A stretch of DNA of 6,870 nucleotides from Clostridia bacterium (GCA_030592085.1 JAUUZV010000139.1:1-6870); one strand, 5' to 3'; positions 1 to 6,309 are shown, counted from the stretch's first letter. Numbers and translations: made by a program. Notes: generated from the sequence alone by a model not told the origin.

Positions 1-116
1 CCATATGTTTCTGTTGGAAAATTTGCATCAGCAAAAACTATTTCATCACCATGACCCATTTCCATTAAAACTTTCATTAATTCAGGTGATATAACTTTTG
101 GAATACCTTTTAACAT
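1..116 (-). CDS. fucU: FucU/RbsD-family sugar mutarotase, N-terminal part
   Basis: The first 38 residues of a gene that runs off the left edge. The protein starts MLKGIPKVISPELMKVL and continues with the MGHGDE and FADANFP segments typical of the FucU/RbsD family. These enzymes interconvert the anomers of fucose, ribose or related sugars in the cytoplasm. His22, in the Gly-His-Gly-Asp segment, is at the position of the family's catalytic histidine. The start codon at 116 has a good ribosome binding site (AAAGGA, about 7 bases upstream). The gene begins 23 bases after the cpsB stop, so it is probably the last-seen gene of the polysaccharide operon. The opening resembles FucU of E. coli more than RbsD, but the rest of the protein is outside the window, so fucose specificity is an inference. 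Confidence 0.85.
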   Translation of the reverse strand, partial: MLKGIPKVISPELMKVLMEMGHGDEIVFADANFPTETY

Positions 117-139
117 AATTTTGTCCTTTAACTTGTTTT

Positions 140-913
140 CTATGCTTTCTGTTTTTTCTTAATATAGTTTATTTCTACTTGTTCAATGTATTCACCTTTA
201 AGTGCTTTGTATGGGTTGTAGAAAAACACTTGATCAGTTTTCTCTTTACCTTTAAGTTCCCTATAAATGTTATATGCTTCATCCATATGTGAATATCCTT
301 TATCATTATGTGAATCACTTGCTACAAATGAAACTAAGTTACGCTTTACTAATTTAAGTGCTGTTTTCTTAGCTAACTCACCATGTCTACCAGTAAGGCT
401 TCCTGCATTAATTTGAATATATCCATTTACAATAATATCTTTAATATGTTTAGTGGTTTCAAGCTGTATATGTGAGTTTCTCTCTGGGTGAGCAATAATA
501 GGAATAAATCCCTTTAATCTTGTTTGATAAAGAACTTCTTTTATGTATATTGGATAATTAAACATTGGTAGTTCTATTAATACATAATTACCTTCGCCTA
601 GACACATCTCTTCATTCTTTTTGATAAATGAAGGTAGTGTGTCTTCAATCATAATTTCACACCCATAGAATAAATTGATATTATTATTGATATTACTATT
701 AATATTATTATTGATTTTTTCTTTTAATATGTTTGTTTTCGCTATTACTTCTTGCATATCAGGTGGATTGTTAATAAAGCAATGAGGTGTAAAGCAAATG
801 CTATTAACATGATGTTTTTTAGCGATTGTTAATATCTCTAATGATTGTTCTATACTCTCTGATCCATCATCGCTGTTATATAAGATGTGTGTATGAATAT
901 CAACATATTTCAT
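140..913 (-). CDS. cpsB: CpsB/YwqE-type PHP-fold protein tyrosine phosphatase
   Basis: A 257-residue protein of the CpsB/CapC/YwqE family, about the usual family length. These are manganese-dependent PHP-fold enzymes that remove phosphate from the tyrosine cluster of the partner BY-kinase and so reset the capsule assembly cycle. Metal and active-site motifs are visible in order: DIHTHIL (H7, H9), DDG (15-17), TPH (H44), GCE (E86), HPER (H142, R145) and SDSH (D200, H202). No signal peptide or membrane segment is present, so it is cytoplasmic. It starts 3 bases after the kinase stop, with GAGGAAAG about 10 bases upstream as ribosome binding site, so the two are translationally close. An oddity is an Asn/Ile-only stretch at residues 67-80, encoded by AAT/ATT triplets, in the segment between the TPH and GCE motifs. 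Confidence 0.93.
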   Translation of the reverse strand: MKYVDIHTHILYNSDDGSESIEQSLEILTIAKKHHVNSICFTPHCFINNPPDMQEVIAKTNILKEKINNNINSNINNNINLFYGCEIMIEDTLPSFIKKNEEMCLGEGNYVLIELPMFNYPIYIKEVLYQTRLKGFIPIIAHPERNSHIQLETTKHIKDIIVNGYIQINAGSLTGRHGELAKKTALKLVKRNLVSFVASDSHNDKGYSHMDEAYNIYRELKGKEKTDQVFFYNPYKALKGEYIEQVEINYIKKKQKA

Positions 914-916
914 TAC

Positions 917-1780
917 TTATTTGCTTTCCTCATCTTCTTTAGTATTTAAGAATTCCATAAATTCTTTCTTTCTAAGCTCATCATCTAAACTACCTCTTTG
1001 GCCATAGGTATAGGTTTTTTTACGTTTCTTTTTAGCTGCTCGTTTTTGCTTTCTCTTTGATTTTTTATTAATACTATCATCATTATCGTAATAGTAACGA
1101 TAAAGGTAGTTATAGTAATAATAGTTATAATTTGAACGTGATTTAACATCTAAGTTATTTAATAATACTCCTATAATATTTGCCTTAACTGTTTTAAATA
1201 AGTTAGTTGAATAAATAATAACATCTTTATCTACCATACCAGAAGATATAACTAATATTACACCATCACATATTGTGGACATAACCACAGCATCTGTAAA
1301 TGGACTAACAGGTGGAGAATCAATTAATATATAGTCATATGTTTTTTCTAATATTTCAAGTAATGCTTTAAAGTTATTAGAAGCTAAAAGTTCAGCAGGA
1401 TTAGGAGGAATTGGTCCTGATAACATTAAATCAAGGTTACTTATTTCACTATGAACAATGTTGGATTTGTAATTAACAAGATTAGTAATGGCTAGGGTAA
1501 GTCCTTTTTCAGTGGTTTCGTGAAAAACTCTATGAATACGTGGTTTTCTCAAATCACCATCTATTAGTAGAACTTTATTACCAGCTTGTGCAAAGGTAAC
1601 AGCCATATTACAAACATTAGTCGTTTTGCCCTCACCAGGTGCTGCAGATGTAACTACAATTGTTTTTAACTTTTTATCAACACTTGAAAATTGTAAATTA
1701 GTTCTAAGAACTCTATATGATTCAGCTATATTTGACTTTGGATCTAAGAAGGTAATTAATGTTTTAAATCTATCTTTCAT
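917..1780 (-). CDS. cpsD: CpsD/YwqD-type bacterial tyrosine kinase (BY-kinase) with extended C-terminal tail
   Basis: The cytoplasmic ATPase/kinase half of a BY-kinase; it autophosphorylates on a C-terminal tyrosine cluster and works with the membrane adaptor encoded just upstream to control polysaccharide polymerisation and export. The 287-residue protein has Walker A (APGEGKTT, 47-54), Walker A' (LLIDGDLRKP, 71-80, D74 and D76) and Walker B (ILIDSPP, 151-157). The tyrosine cluster has ten Tyr between 218 and 231. Family members usually end near this cluster. This one continues about 55 residues, with a tract of 13 Lys/Arg in 17 residues (239-255), two more Tyr (257, 259) and an acidic end. 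I chose the ATG at 1780 because GGGAGGT lies just upstream; an earlier in-frame ATG at 1846 would lie deep inside the adaptor gene. The gene overlaps the adaptor gene by 11 bases. Confidence 0.93.
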   Translation of the reverse strand: MKDRFKTLITFLDPKSNIAESYRVLRTNLQFSSVDKKLKTIVVTSAAPGEGKTTNVCNMAVTFAQAGNKVLLIDGDLRKPRIHRVFHETTEKGLTLAITNLVNYKSNIVHSEISNLDLMLSGPIPPNPAELLASNNFKALLEILEKTYDYILIDSPPVSPFTDAVVMSTICDGVILVISSGMVDKDVIIYSTNLFKTVKANIIGVLLNNLDVKSRSNYNYYYYNYLYRYYYDNDDSINKKSKRKQKRAAKKKRKKTYTYGQRGSLDDELRKKEFMEFLNTKEDEESK

Positions 1781-2516
1781 TTTTCTTACCTCCCTTCCCG
1801 TTTTGTTTTGCTTTAATCTTCTTTGTAAATTTAGATTCATTATCAAATGAAAGTATAACTCCCATAACTGGTAACCCTAAAATGGTCTCTACATCTTCAG
1901 GAGTTCTAATCTTATTATCTAAAAATTCAATTAAAAAGACGAACCCTACACCTAACATTAATCCAAGTAAAATTGAAATTGCTAAGTTCATTAGAATGTT
2001 TGGTGTTATTGGGCTTACTGGTAAAATAGCTAAATCAATAATCTGTATATTTTGTACATCCATTATTATTAATGCTTTATCAGTAAATACATCAGCTGTA
2101 ACATTCGCCATTTCTTTTGATAATAAAGCAGAATCAGTGGTAGCTGAAATCTCAATAACACGAGTATTTGTTTTTGATTCCACATCAACATACTCAGTTA
2201 TATCACTTGCTGTTACTCCAAAACGAGTTAATTGCTTACTCACTTCATCAGAAACTAATCTACTTTTAACTAACTCTCGATAGTCATTAACTAGTTTTTC
2301 ACCTAATAATAAATCTTGGTATAAGATATCATCAGCAGTTGCTCCTTCTGCAACATTTCTACCAATGTATATAGATGTGGTAGCTTTATACATTGGTGTT
2401 ACAATTTGAAAAGTATATGTAACTCCTACTGCAAAGATAAATGCTGTTATGAGAAGAATTAACCATATTCGTTTCTTTATAATATGAAAAATATCTCGAA
2501 TGTCAATTTCTTGCAT
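1770..2516 (-). CDS. yveK: YveK/CpsC-type Wzz-family chain-length regulator and BY-kinase adaptor
   Basis: A 248-residue polysaccharide co-polymerase of the Wzz/CapA/YveK family. It has a short cytoplasmic N-terminus (IDIRDIFHIIKKR), a first membrane helix at about 18-38, an extracytoplasmic domain of about 135 residues, a proline-containing segment (LPVSPITPN) before a second membrane helix at about 175-197, and a Lys-rich cytoplasmic tail with LGLPVMGV. In Gram-positive systems this tail contacts and activates the separate kinase, which is encoded directly downstream with an 11-base overlap. The ATG at 2516 is chosen because AGGAGA (2522-2527) stands 5 bases upstream; the in-frame ATG at 2555 has no ribosome binding site and would overlap the dehydratase gene. 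The chosen start leaves 19 bases after that gene. Confidence 0.92.
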   Translation of the reverse strand: MQEIDIRDIFHIIKKRIWLILLITAFIFAVGVTYTFQIVTPMYKATTSIYIGRNVAEGATADDILYQDLLLGEKLVNDYRELVKSRLVSDEVSKQLTRFGVTASDITEYVDVESKTNTRVIEISATTDSALLSKEMANVTADVFTDKALIIMDVQNIQIIDLAILPVSPITPNILMNLAISILLGLMLGVGFVFLIEFLDNKIRTPEDVETILGLPVMGVILSFDNESKFTKKIKAKQNGKGGKKNER

Positions 2517-2535
2517 ATATTCTCTCCTGACTTTT

Positions 2536-4395
2536 TTATTGTTTAATTCCTTCATTGATTTGTTGTATGTTTAATGGTTTCAATTCTGGTACCATGATTT
2601 GTAATACTTTTATAACTTCTTCTGTTGATTTATTACTTTGAATAGTTTTAAAAATAGTAGCCATATACTTTTCTATTATATCTAATTTATATTCTTTTTG
2701 TATAGCAATAAATATCTTTTCATGATTAGTTTCTGTAGCTTCGGTATCTAACATTATCTCTTCATATAGTTTTTCACCAGGGCGTAGCCCTGTGTATTCA
2801 ATTTCTATATCAGTTCCTGGTACATACCCATATAACCTTATTAAATTCTCTGCTAAATCTCTTATTCGTACAGGCTTATGCATATCTAGTATAAATATCT
2901 CTCCACCTTTAGCAATAGCTCCTGCTTGAATAACTAACTGACACGCCTCTTCAATAGTCATGAAGTAACGTCTAACATCTGGATGAGTTACTCTAACTGG
3001 ACCACCTTCTTCAATTTGTTGCCTAAATATTGGTATAACACTTCCTGAACTTCCTAAAACATTACCAAATCTAACTGCAGAATACTCAGTAGTTGATGAC
3101 AAGTTAAAAGCTGACATAATAATTTCCGCCACTCGTTTAGTGGCACCCATTATGTTTGTTGGATTAACAGCCTTATCTGTTGATACCAAAACAAACTTTT
3201 TTGCTTTATATTGACTAGCACATTTAGCTACAATATATGTTCCTAAAATATTATTTTTTAATGCTTCATTAGGTGCTTTTTCCATTAATGGTACATGTTT
3301 GTGAGCAGCTGCATGAAACACAATATCAGGACTATATTTTTCAAAAATTTCACACATTCTGTTTTTATCTCTAACAGATGCAATAAGTACATCTACTTTA
3401 ATATTTGAAAACTTTCTTTCAATATATAGTTTTGTTAAGTAAGCATCATTTTCAAACATATCAATAATTAATATATGTTTTGGTTTATATTTTGCCATCT
3501 GTTTAATTAACTCACTACCAATAGATCCTCCGCCACCTGTTACTAAAACTGTTTTATCTTTTAAAAATGTGTTTATTCCTTTTTCATCTAATTTAACTTG
3601 TGCTCTTCCTAATAAGTCTTTTGGATCAATATCAACAATCATATTGCTATGGCCGACATCGCCAATTGCATCATATTTTTTTACCCTACATTTAAGTTTT
3701 GAACAAATCTGTAAAGTAAATCCCATATCATCTTCTATAAAAATTTCACTAGCAATAATAACTTCATTGGCTAGGAATCTTTGTATGATTTGTTCAAGTT
3801 CTTTAAGAGTACCTTCTACTTTAACATTATGAACCATTGCCCCTCTATTGTTGATCCTGTCCACAAGTGCTAAAACATAACCATCTGTATCTCTATTATT
3901 AATATTATTAATAGTAGCAGCGGCCTCAAAGCCGCTGCCAATTACAATTATTCTTCTTTCTTGTTGGTTTTTATATGACTTACTAATAAATATATTCTTT
4001 AACACTCGTAAAACACGATATGAAAATCTACTAGCTCCTGATAATCCTGTTTGTAATAAAAATGCAATAGCAAATACACTATTTGGTAAATGATGAAACC
4101 AAATCTCATTTACAATAAAAAGTAATACTATGGATATAAAACTACTAAATATTAGTTTTACTAATTCTTCTACAGAAGCATGTTTCCATAAACTGTGATA
4201 TAACCCTATTAGATAATAGGTAGTAAGCACAATAGCGGAGAATAGTATACCTGTGGCTCCTATTGCATTATAATATTCAGAAATATTTAGAGAATTAAAA
4301 CGAAGCATTACACCTAGATAAAGAGCTATAAAGCAAACCATTATATCTAAGAACACTAATAGTACTTTACGATTAGCCATTTTATGCTCGTTCAT
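2536..4395 (-). CDS. epsC: CapD/EpsC/PglF-type membrane-bound nucleotide-sugar 4,6-dehydratase
   Basis: A 619-residue polysaccharide biosynthesis protein of the long CapD/EpsC/WbpM/PglF type. Four membrane helices lie at about 10-32, 50-68, 80-99 and 106-118. They are followed by a first Rossmann-like domain (IVIGSGFEAA from about 150) and the catalytic SDR domain with NAD(P)-binding TGGGGSIGSE (286-295), HAAAHKHVP (361-369) and STDKAVNPTNIMGATKR (405-421). The Asp407-Lys408 pair and Met416 in place of the usual SDR tyrosine match the UDP-GlcNAc 4,6-dehydratases of the PglF/WbpM group, so UDP-N-acetylhexosamine dehydration is more likely than epimerisation. RPGEKLYEE (538-546) is also typical. 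The product is a 4-keto-6-deoxy sugar, the natural substrate of a DegT-type aminotransferase such as the one at the right edge. It is the first gene of the operon. The start at 4395 follows two AAGGGG copies; an internal ATG at 4380 has none nearby. Confidence 0.94.
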   Translation of the reverse strand: MNEHKMANRKVLLVFLDIMVCFIALYLGVMLRFNSLNISEYYNAIGATGILFSAIVLTTYYLIGLYHSLWKHASVEELVKLIFSSFISIVLLFIVNEIWFHHLPNSVFAIAFLLQTGLSGASRFSYRVLRVLKNIFISKSYKNQQERRIIVIGSGFEAAATINNINNRDTDGYVLALVDRINNRGAMVHNVKVEGTLKELEQIIQRFLANEVIIASEIFIEDDMGFTLQICSKLKCRVKKYDAIGDVGHSNMIVDIDPKDLLGRAQVKLDEKGINTFLKDKTVLVTGGGGSIGSELIKQMAKYKPKHILIIDMFENDAYLTKLYIERKFSNIKVDVLIASVRDKNRMCEIFEKYSPDIVFHAAAHKHVPLMEKAPNEALKNNILGTYIVAKCASQYKAKKFVLVSTDKAVNPTNIMGATKRVAEIIMSAFNLSSTTEYSAVRFGNVLGSSGSVIPIFRQQIEEGGPVRVTHPDVRRYFMTIEEACQLVIQAGAIAKGGEIFILDMHKPVRIRDLAENLIRLYGYVPGTDIEIEYTGLRPGEKLYEEIMLDTEATETNHEKIFIAIQKEYKLDIIEKYMATIFKTIQSNKSTEEVIKVLQIMVPELKPLNIQQINEGIKQ

Positions 4396-4397
4396 TT

Positions 4398-4416
4398 CCC
4401 CTTATACCCCTTATAC
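4398..4416 (-). repeat. Tandem GTATAAGGGG repeat at the dehydratase ribosome binding site
   Basis: Read on the minus strand, GTATAAGGGG is followed directly by TATAAGGGG and then AA and the start codon. Each copy carries an AAGGGG that could act as a Shine-Dalgarno sequence. The nearer copy ends only 2 bases before the ATG, which is too close for efficient use; the farther copy ends 11 bases before it. The duplication thus decides how the start at 4395 is read and may set translation strength. Confidence 0.6.
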
Positions 4417-4440
4417 TTTTGCTTTTATTCTTTTATTATT

Positions 4441-4626
4441 CTTCCCTATTTGAAAACATAGCTTCGCTCATTACCATCTACGTGAGATGCTTTCAAGCTG
4501 ATGCTATAACGTCTTTTGAGTCCTCCTGGGCCGCAACACCAAGTATTCTCGTCCAGAGTTTGTTTGTTTTTTTTAACAGTACCCCATTGAGTTACATAAT
4601 ATATCCCTAATACATTATGAGTACTT
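4441..4626 (-). ncRNA. Candidate structured leader RNA of the polysaccharide operon (class not identified)
   Basis: About 190 bases before the dehydratase gene that do not code and fold well on the minus strand. In transcript order I see these elements. (1) A 10-bp hairpin, CAUAAUGUAU/AUAUAUUAUG with one G-U pair and loop UAGGG (4595-4619), closed by an outer helix AGUAC/GUACU (4621-4625 with 4578-4582). (2) An A-rich linker (about 4559-4574). (3) A helix CUCUGG/CCAGGAG with one bulged G (4553-4558 with 4523-4529), with AAUAC/GUGUU possible inside it. (4) A three-way junction closed by UAUAGC/GCUAUG (4503-4508 with 4457-4462), holding small hairpins at 4489-4498 and 4475-4489. An alternative pairing of CGUUAU with GUAAUG competes with the last helix, which would allow switching. 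This stretch is richer in G+C than the surrounding intergenic DNA. The position before an epsC homologue resembles the EAR/epsC RNA of Bacillales, but I cannot confirm the class by eye. Confidence 0.5.
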
Positions 4627-4632
4627 TCTCAT

Positions 4633-4661
4633 ATTATACTTTATATACTACTTATAAACAA
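4633..4661 (-). promoter_or_regulatory. Candidate sigma-A promoter for the polysaccharide operon
   Basis: On the minus strand TTGTTT (4656-4661) and a perfect TATAAT (4633-4638) are separated by 17 bases. Initiation would fall near 4626, exactly at the first helix of the structured leader, which supports it. The -35 box matches the consensus at only three of six positions. Confidence 0.45.
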
Positions 4662-4777
4662 TGGATATCCCTTTGCTAAATTAAAATAATCTATTATAAA
4701 TTTCATGTTATATTTAATTACTATATATTTTTCCCTGTCCCCTTTTTGTCTCATACAACAACTTTGTCGTTATTGTG

Positions 4778-4823
4778 TACATATATAAGAGGGATGAAAT
4801 GGTAAAAAGTTTCAAAAACTTTT
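4778..4823 (-). promoter_or_regulatory. 46-bp direct repeat, copy 1: candidate ECF-type promoter with palindromic operator, upstream of the polysaccharide operon
   Basis: Identical over 46 bp to the copy at 5402-5447 and in the same orientation. On the minus strand it holds an A/T palindrome centred on TTG (arms 4805-4812 and 4816-4823). Within it lies TGAAAC followed by five T (TGAAAC at 4809-4814), then 16 bases, then CCTC (4789-4792) and TTATATATG. TGAAAC-N16-CGTx is the layout of promoters used by Bacillus ECF sigma factors such as sigma-W; here the -10 core has one change (CCTC for CGTC). A sigma-A reading fails because TTGAAA and TATATA are 22 bases apart. It begins 30 bases after the HTH gene stop and would give a 5' leader of about 380 bases before the dehydratase gene. 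Confidence 0.5.
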
Positions 4824-4853
4824 AAAATTATTAAAATATTTTTGTTTTTATTA

Positions 4854-5285
4854 CTATCCTGCTATACAGTCCATTGAATGTTTTATTAAATAATACTGTG
4901 TTTTTGATAGTGAGAATTTGTTTTGAATGGAATAAGCAATTGCTTGATCTCTTGTATTTTGTTTATATAATGATTTCACTCTCACCATTTTTAACATGGC
5001 TTGTGTTTCAACAATAGATAAATTCATTGCAATTGCAATTTGCAGTAATTGATCTCTTTTTGGTTTTATTTTACCATTTAAAATTTGCTTAAATATTTCA
5101 TAATTTATTGCCATTTTTCTAGCAGTATTATTAATATCTAAATGATTTTCATCAATTTTTCTTAATAAAAAGTTTGATAACATAACTATATCTTGGTTTT
5201 CATCTATAAAAGTAAATCTACCTGATGCAAAAAAGCTTGTAAGTAATTGTTCTGTTTTTTTTGTTGTCATTTTATTTTTGTTCAT
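4854..5285 (-). CDS. XRE-like helix-turn-helix DNA-binding protein
   Basis: A 143-residue cytoplasmic protein. After a polar N-terminus of about 35 residues comes a lambda-repressor/XRE-like helical domain (about 37-100): LSNFLLRKIDENHLDI, then NTARKMAI and NYEIFKQILNGK as the likely helix-turn-helix, then RDQLLQIAIAMNLSIVETQAMLKM. The pattern 'ilNGkikPkRDqLLqiAiAMnLsieETqamLk' followed by a Tyr and Asn-x-RDxA is familiar from small HTH proteins common in Clostridia. Its target is unknown. I chose the ATG at 5285, with AGAAGG about 12 bases upstream; the in-frame GTG at 5297 overlaps that ribosome binding site and is unlikely. The gene is bracketed by the two 46-bp repeats, one of which lies about 115 bases upstream, so it may bind their palindrome and regulate itself and the polysaccharide operon. 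This is inference. No GC-rich terminator follows it, so read-through into the operon leader is possible. Confidence 0.8.
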   Translation of the reverse strand: MNKNKMTTKKTEQLLTSFFASGRFTFIDENQDIVMLSNFLLRKIDENHLDINNTARKMAINYEIFKQILNGKIKPKRDQLLQIAIAMNLSIVETQAMLKMVRVKSLYKQNTRDQAIAYSIQNKFSLSKTQYYLIKHSMDCIAG

Positions 5286-5401
5286 CTTAAGTTTCACCTT
5301 CTTTCAGTTATTTTTCACTACACAAGAACATATATGCATTCCTGTGTTGAATTGGTAGGTAATTCCTAATTTCACCTGTTTGGTAACACATTTTAACTGG
5401 T

Positions 5402-5447
5402 TACATATATAAGAGGGATGAAATGGTAAAAAGTTTCAAAAACTTTT
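5402..5447 (-). promoter_or_regulatory. 46-bp direct repeat, copy 2: candidate ECF-type promoter with palindromic operator, upstream of the HTH gene
   Basis: Identical to the copy at 4778-4823. Here the palindrome is a full 9-bp inverted repeat (arms 5428-5436 and 5440-5448, 3-base loop). TGAAAC lies at 5433-5438 and CCTC at 5413-5416, 16 bases apart, followed by TTATATATG. Initiation would fall near 5402, giving a leader of about 115 bases before the HTH start at 5285. The copy starts just after the terminator of the secreted-protein gene, so the HTH gene needs its own promoter here. The flanking sequences of the two copies are unrelated, which argues for selection on this module or recent duplication. 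Confidence 0.5.
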
Positions 5448-5457
5448 TATTTTCAAG

Positions 5458-5486
5458 AAAAAAGGCAGGACATACTATCCTGCCTT
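5458..5486 (-). terminator. Intrinsic terminator of the secreted-protein gene
   Basis: On the minus strand AAGGCAGGA pairs with TCCTGCCTT around a 7-base loop, and the T run (six T at 5458-5463) completes the signal. It lies about 20 bases after the stop at 5507 and separates this gene from the HTH gene. Confidence 0.92.
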
Positions 5487-5506
5487 ATATTAAAACTAAG
5501 TAATTT

Positions 5507-6184
5507 CTATTGTCTATCTATAGTCAAATCAAAAACACCTGGTCTAGGTTCTTGATCACCATTCCCGTGAACCCATGTGCCTGTAATTGTATTACAATCT
5601 TCAAATACTCCTGTAAAGATTAGATAATAATCATCGGTACTAGCATAGTCACCTCTACTGTAAGTAAAAGTAATTGAATTTCCATCAACTGTACCTTCAA
5701 TATATCCAGTAAAGTTGTTTTCATCTCTTCCTACTAGACCTGAAAACTCCCCATAACTTTGAGCATCAATTACCATTAATAGATTTGCATAACTCCATAC
5801 CCAGCTACCAAGCATTGAAGGGCTAATAGGAATGTCAGCTCCTAAAAATCGTAAATAATTATAAACTGCTCTATAATAAGCTTCTACATCACATTTTTCT
5901 ACATAGTTTATACCATCCCATGTACCATCACATTCATAAGCTGGAAATACCTCTTCATCCCCCATCTCATGAGCTACTTCTGAAATATAATTACTATAGA
6001 GTGGTCTATCTTTTTTATATTCTCCATTGGCATATCTACTTTCAATATCATAACTTTTTAAAATCTGATTAGCTACAGCTGGTGCAGATGCACACCCTTC
6101 TTCTTCCTCTGCTAATACTACTCCTGACATTAATCCCATTAAAAGCGTAATTGCTAATAGGATTGCAAATATTTTTTTCATCAT
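5507..6184 (-). CDS. Secreted protein of unknown function under c-di-GMP riboswitch control
   Basis: A 225-residue protein I do not recognise. It has a clear Sec signal peptide: KK at 3-4, a hydrophobic core at 5-24, and likely cleavage after VVLA (residue 25), leaving a mature protein that opens with four Glu. The next residues (about 35-120) look mainly helical and rich in Tyr and acidic residues (ILKSYDIESRYANGEY; YYRAVYNYLRFLGAD). The part from about 126 alternates Gly, aromatic and beta-branched residues (GSWVWSYAN, YIEGTVDGNSITFTYS, DYYLIFTGVFEDCNTITGTW), suggesting a lipocalin-like beta-barrel or sandwich. Four Cys (31, 85, 98, 197) in the mature protein could form disulfides. No sortase motif or lipobox is seen. 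The ATG at 6184 has AAAGGG about 7 bases upstream; the next codon, also ATG, is an alternative start. It forms its own unit, with a riboswitch upstream and a terminator downstream. A matrix or surface role is inferred from this control and the locus. Confidence 0.85.
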   Translation of the reverse strand: MMKKIFAILLAITLLMGLMSGVVLAEEEEGCASAPAVANQILKSYDIESRYANGEYKKDRPLYSNYISEVAHEMGDEEVFPAYECDGTWDGINYVEKCDVEAYYRAVYNYLRFLGADIPISPSMLGSWVWSYANLLMVIDAQSYGEFSGLVGRDENNFTGYIEGTVDGNSITFTYSRGDYASTDDYYLIFTGVFEDCNTITGTWVHGNGDQEPRPGVFDLTIDRQ

Positions 6185-6213
6185 AATTTTCCCTTTCTAT
6201 TTTTCCTAAAATA

Positions 6214-6241
6214 ATTTTATGGTGCCTAACTTCATTTTCAA
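6214..6241 (-). promoter_or_regulatory. Possible second, riboswitch-independent promoter for the secreted-protein gene
   Basis: On the minus strand TTGAAA (6236-6241) and TAAAAT (6214-6219), each one base from the sigma-A consensus, are 16 bases apart. Initiation near 6207 would leave a short leader of about 22 bases with the AAAGGG ribosome binding site. Chance matches of this quality are common in AT-rich DNA. Confidence 0.3.
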
Positions 6242-6309
6242 AGCAATTTAACAATCGTTAATAGGACTTGTTTTATGCTTTTTTCTCTATCTTTTGTAGT
6301 ATATATAAA

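Noticed and set aside
1781..1846. A longer kinase starting at 1846
   Set aside because: No ribosome binding site, deep overlap with the adaptor gene, and a typical kinase N-terminus begins at 1780 behind a strong GGGAGGT.
1626..2283. Open frames on the plus strand opposite the kinase and YveK genes
   Set aside because: They are mirror images of strongly recognised minus-strand genes and resemble no protein family.
3569..3832. Open frame on the plus strand opposite the dehydratase gene
   Set aside because: It lies entirely within a well-matched coding region on the other strand.
4523..4574. A plus-strand terminator-like stem followed by a T-rich run
   Set aside because: No gene is transcribed on the plus strand here; the stem is the same helix as in the minus-strand leader and the T run is the complement of its A-rich linker.
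4419..4610. A 63-residue plus-strand open frame in the operon leader
   Set aside because: No ribosome binding site and no recognisable product; the stretch is better explained as the structured minus-strand leader.
4441..4626. Assignment of the leader to c-di-GMP, c-di-AMP, T-box, SAM, lysine, glycine or cobalamin riboswitches or to 5S or 6S RNA
   Set aside because: The conserved core sequences of those classes, as I know them, are not present.
4778..5447. The HTH gene as cargo of a small mobile element bounded by direct repeats
   Set aside because: No transposase, no inverted terminal repeats and no target duplications are seen. Both copies are oriented toward gene starts and contain a promoter-like layout, so a regulatory duplication fits better, although I cannot exclude recombination between the copies.
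4778..5447. A CRISPR array
   Set aside because: Only two copies, more than 570 bases apart with a gene between them.
6069..6254. A 61-residue minus-strand open frame overlapping the signal peptide region of the secreted protein
   Set aside because: It is in another frame of the real gene, has no good ribosome binding site, and shows no family features.
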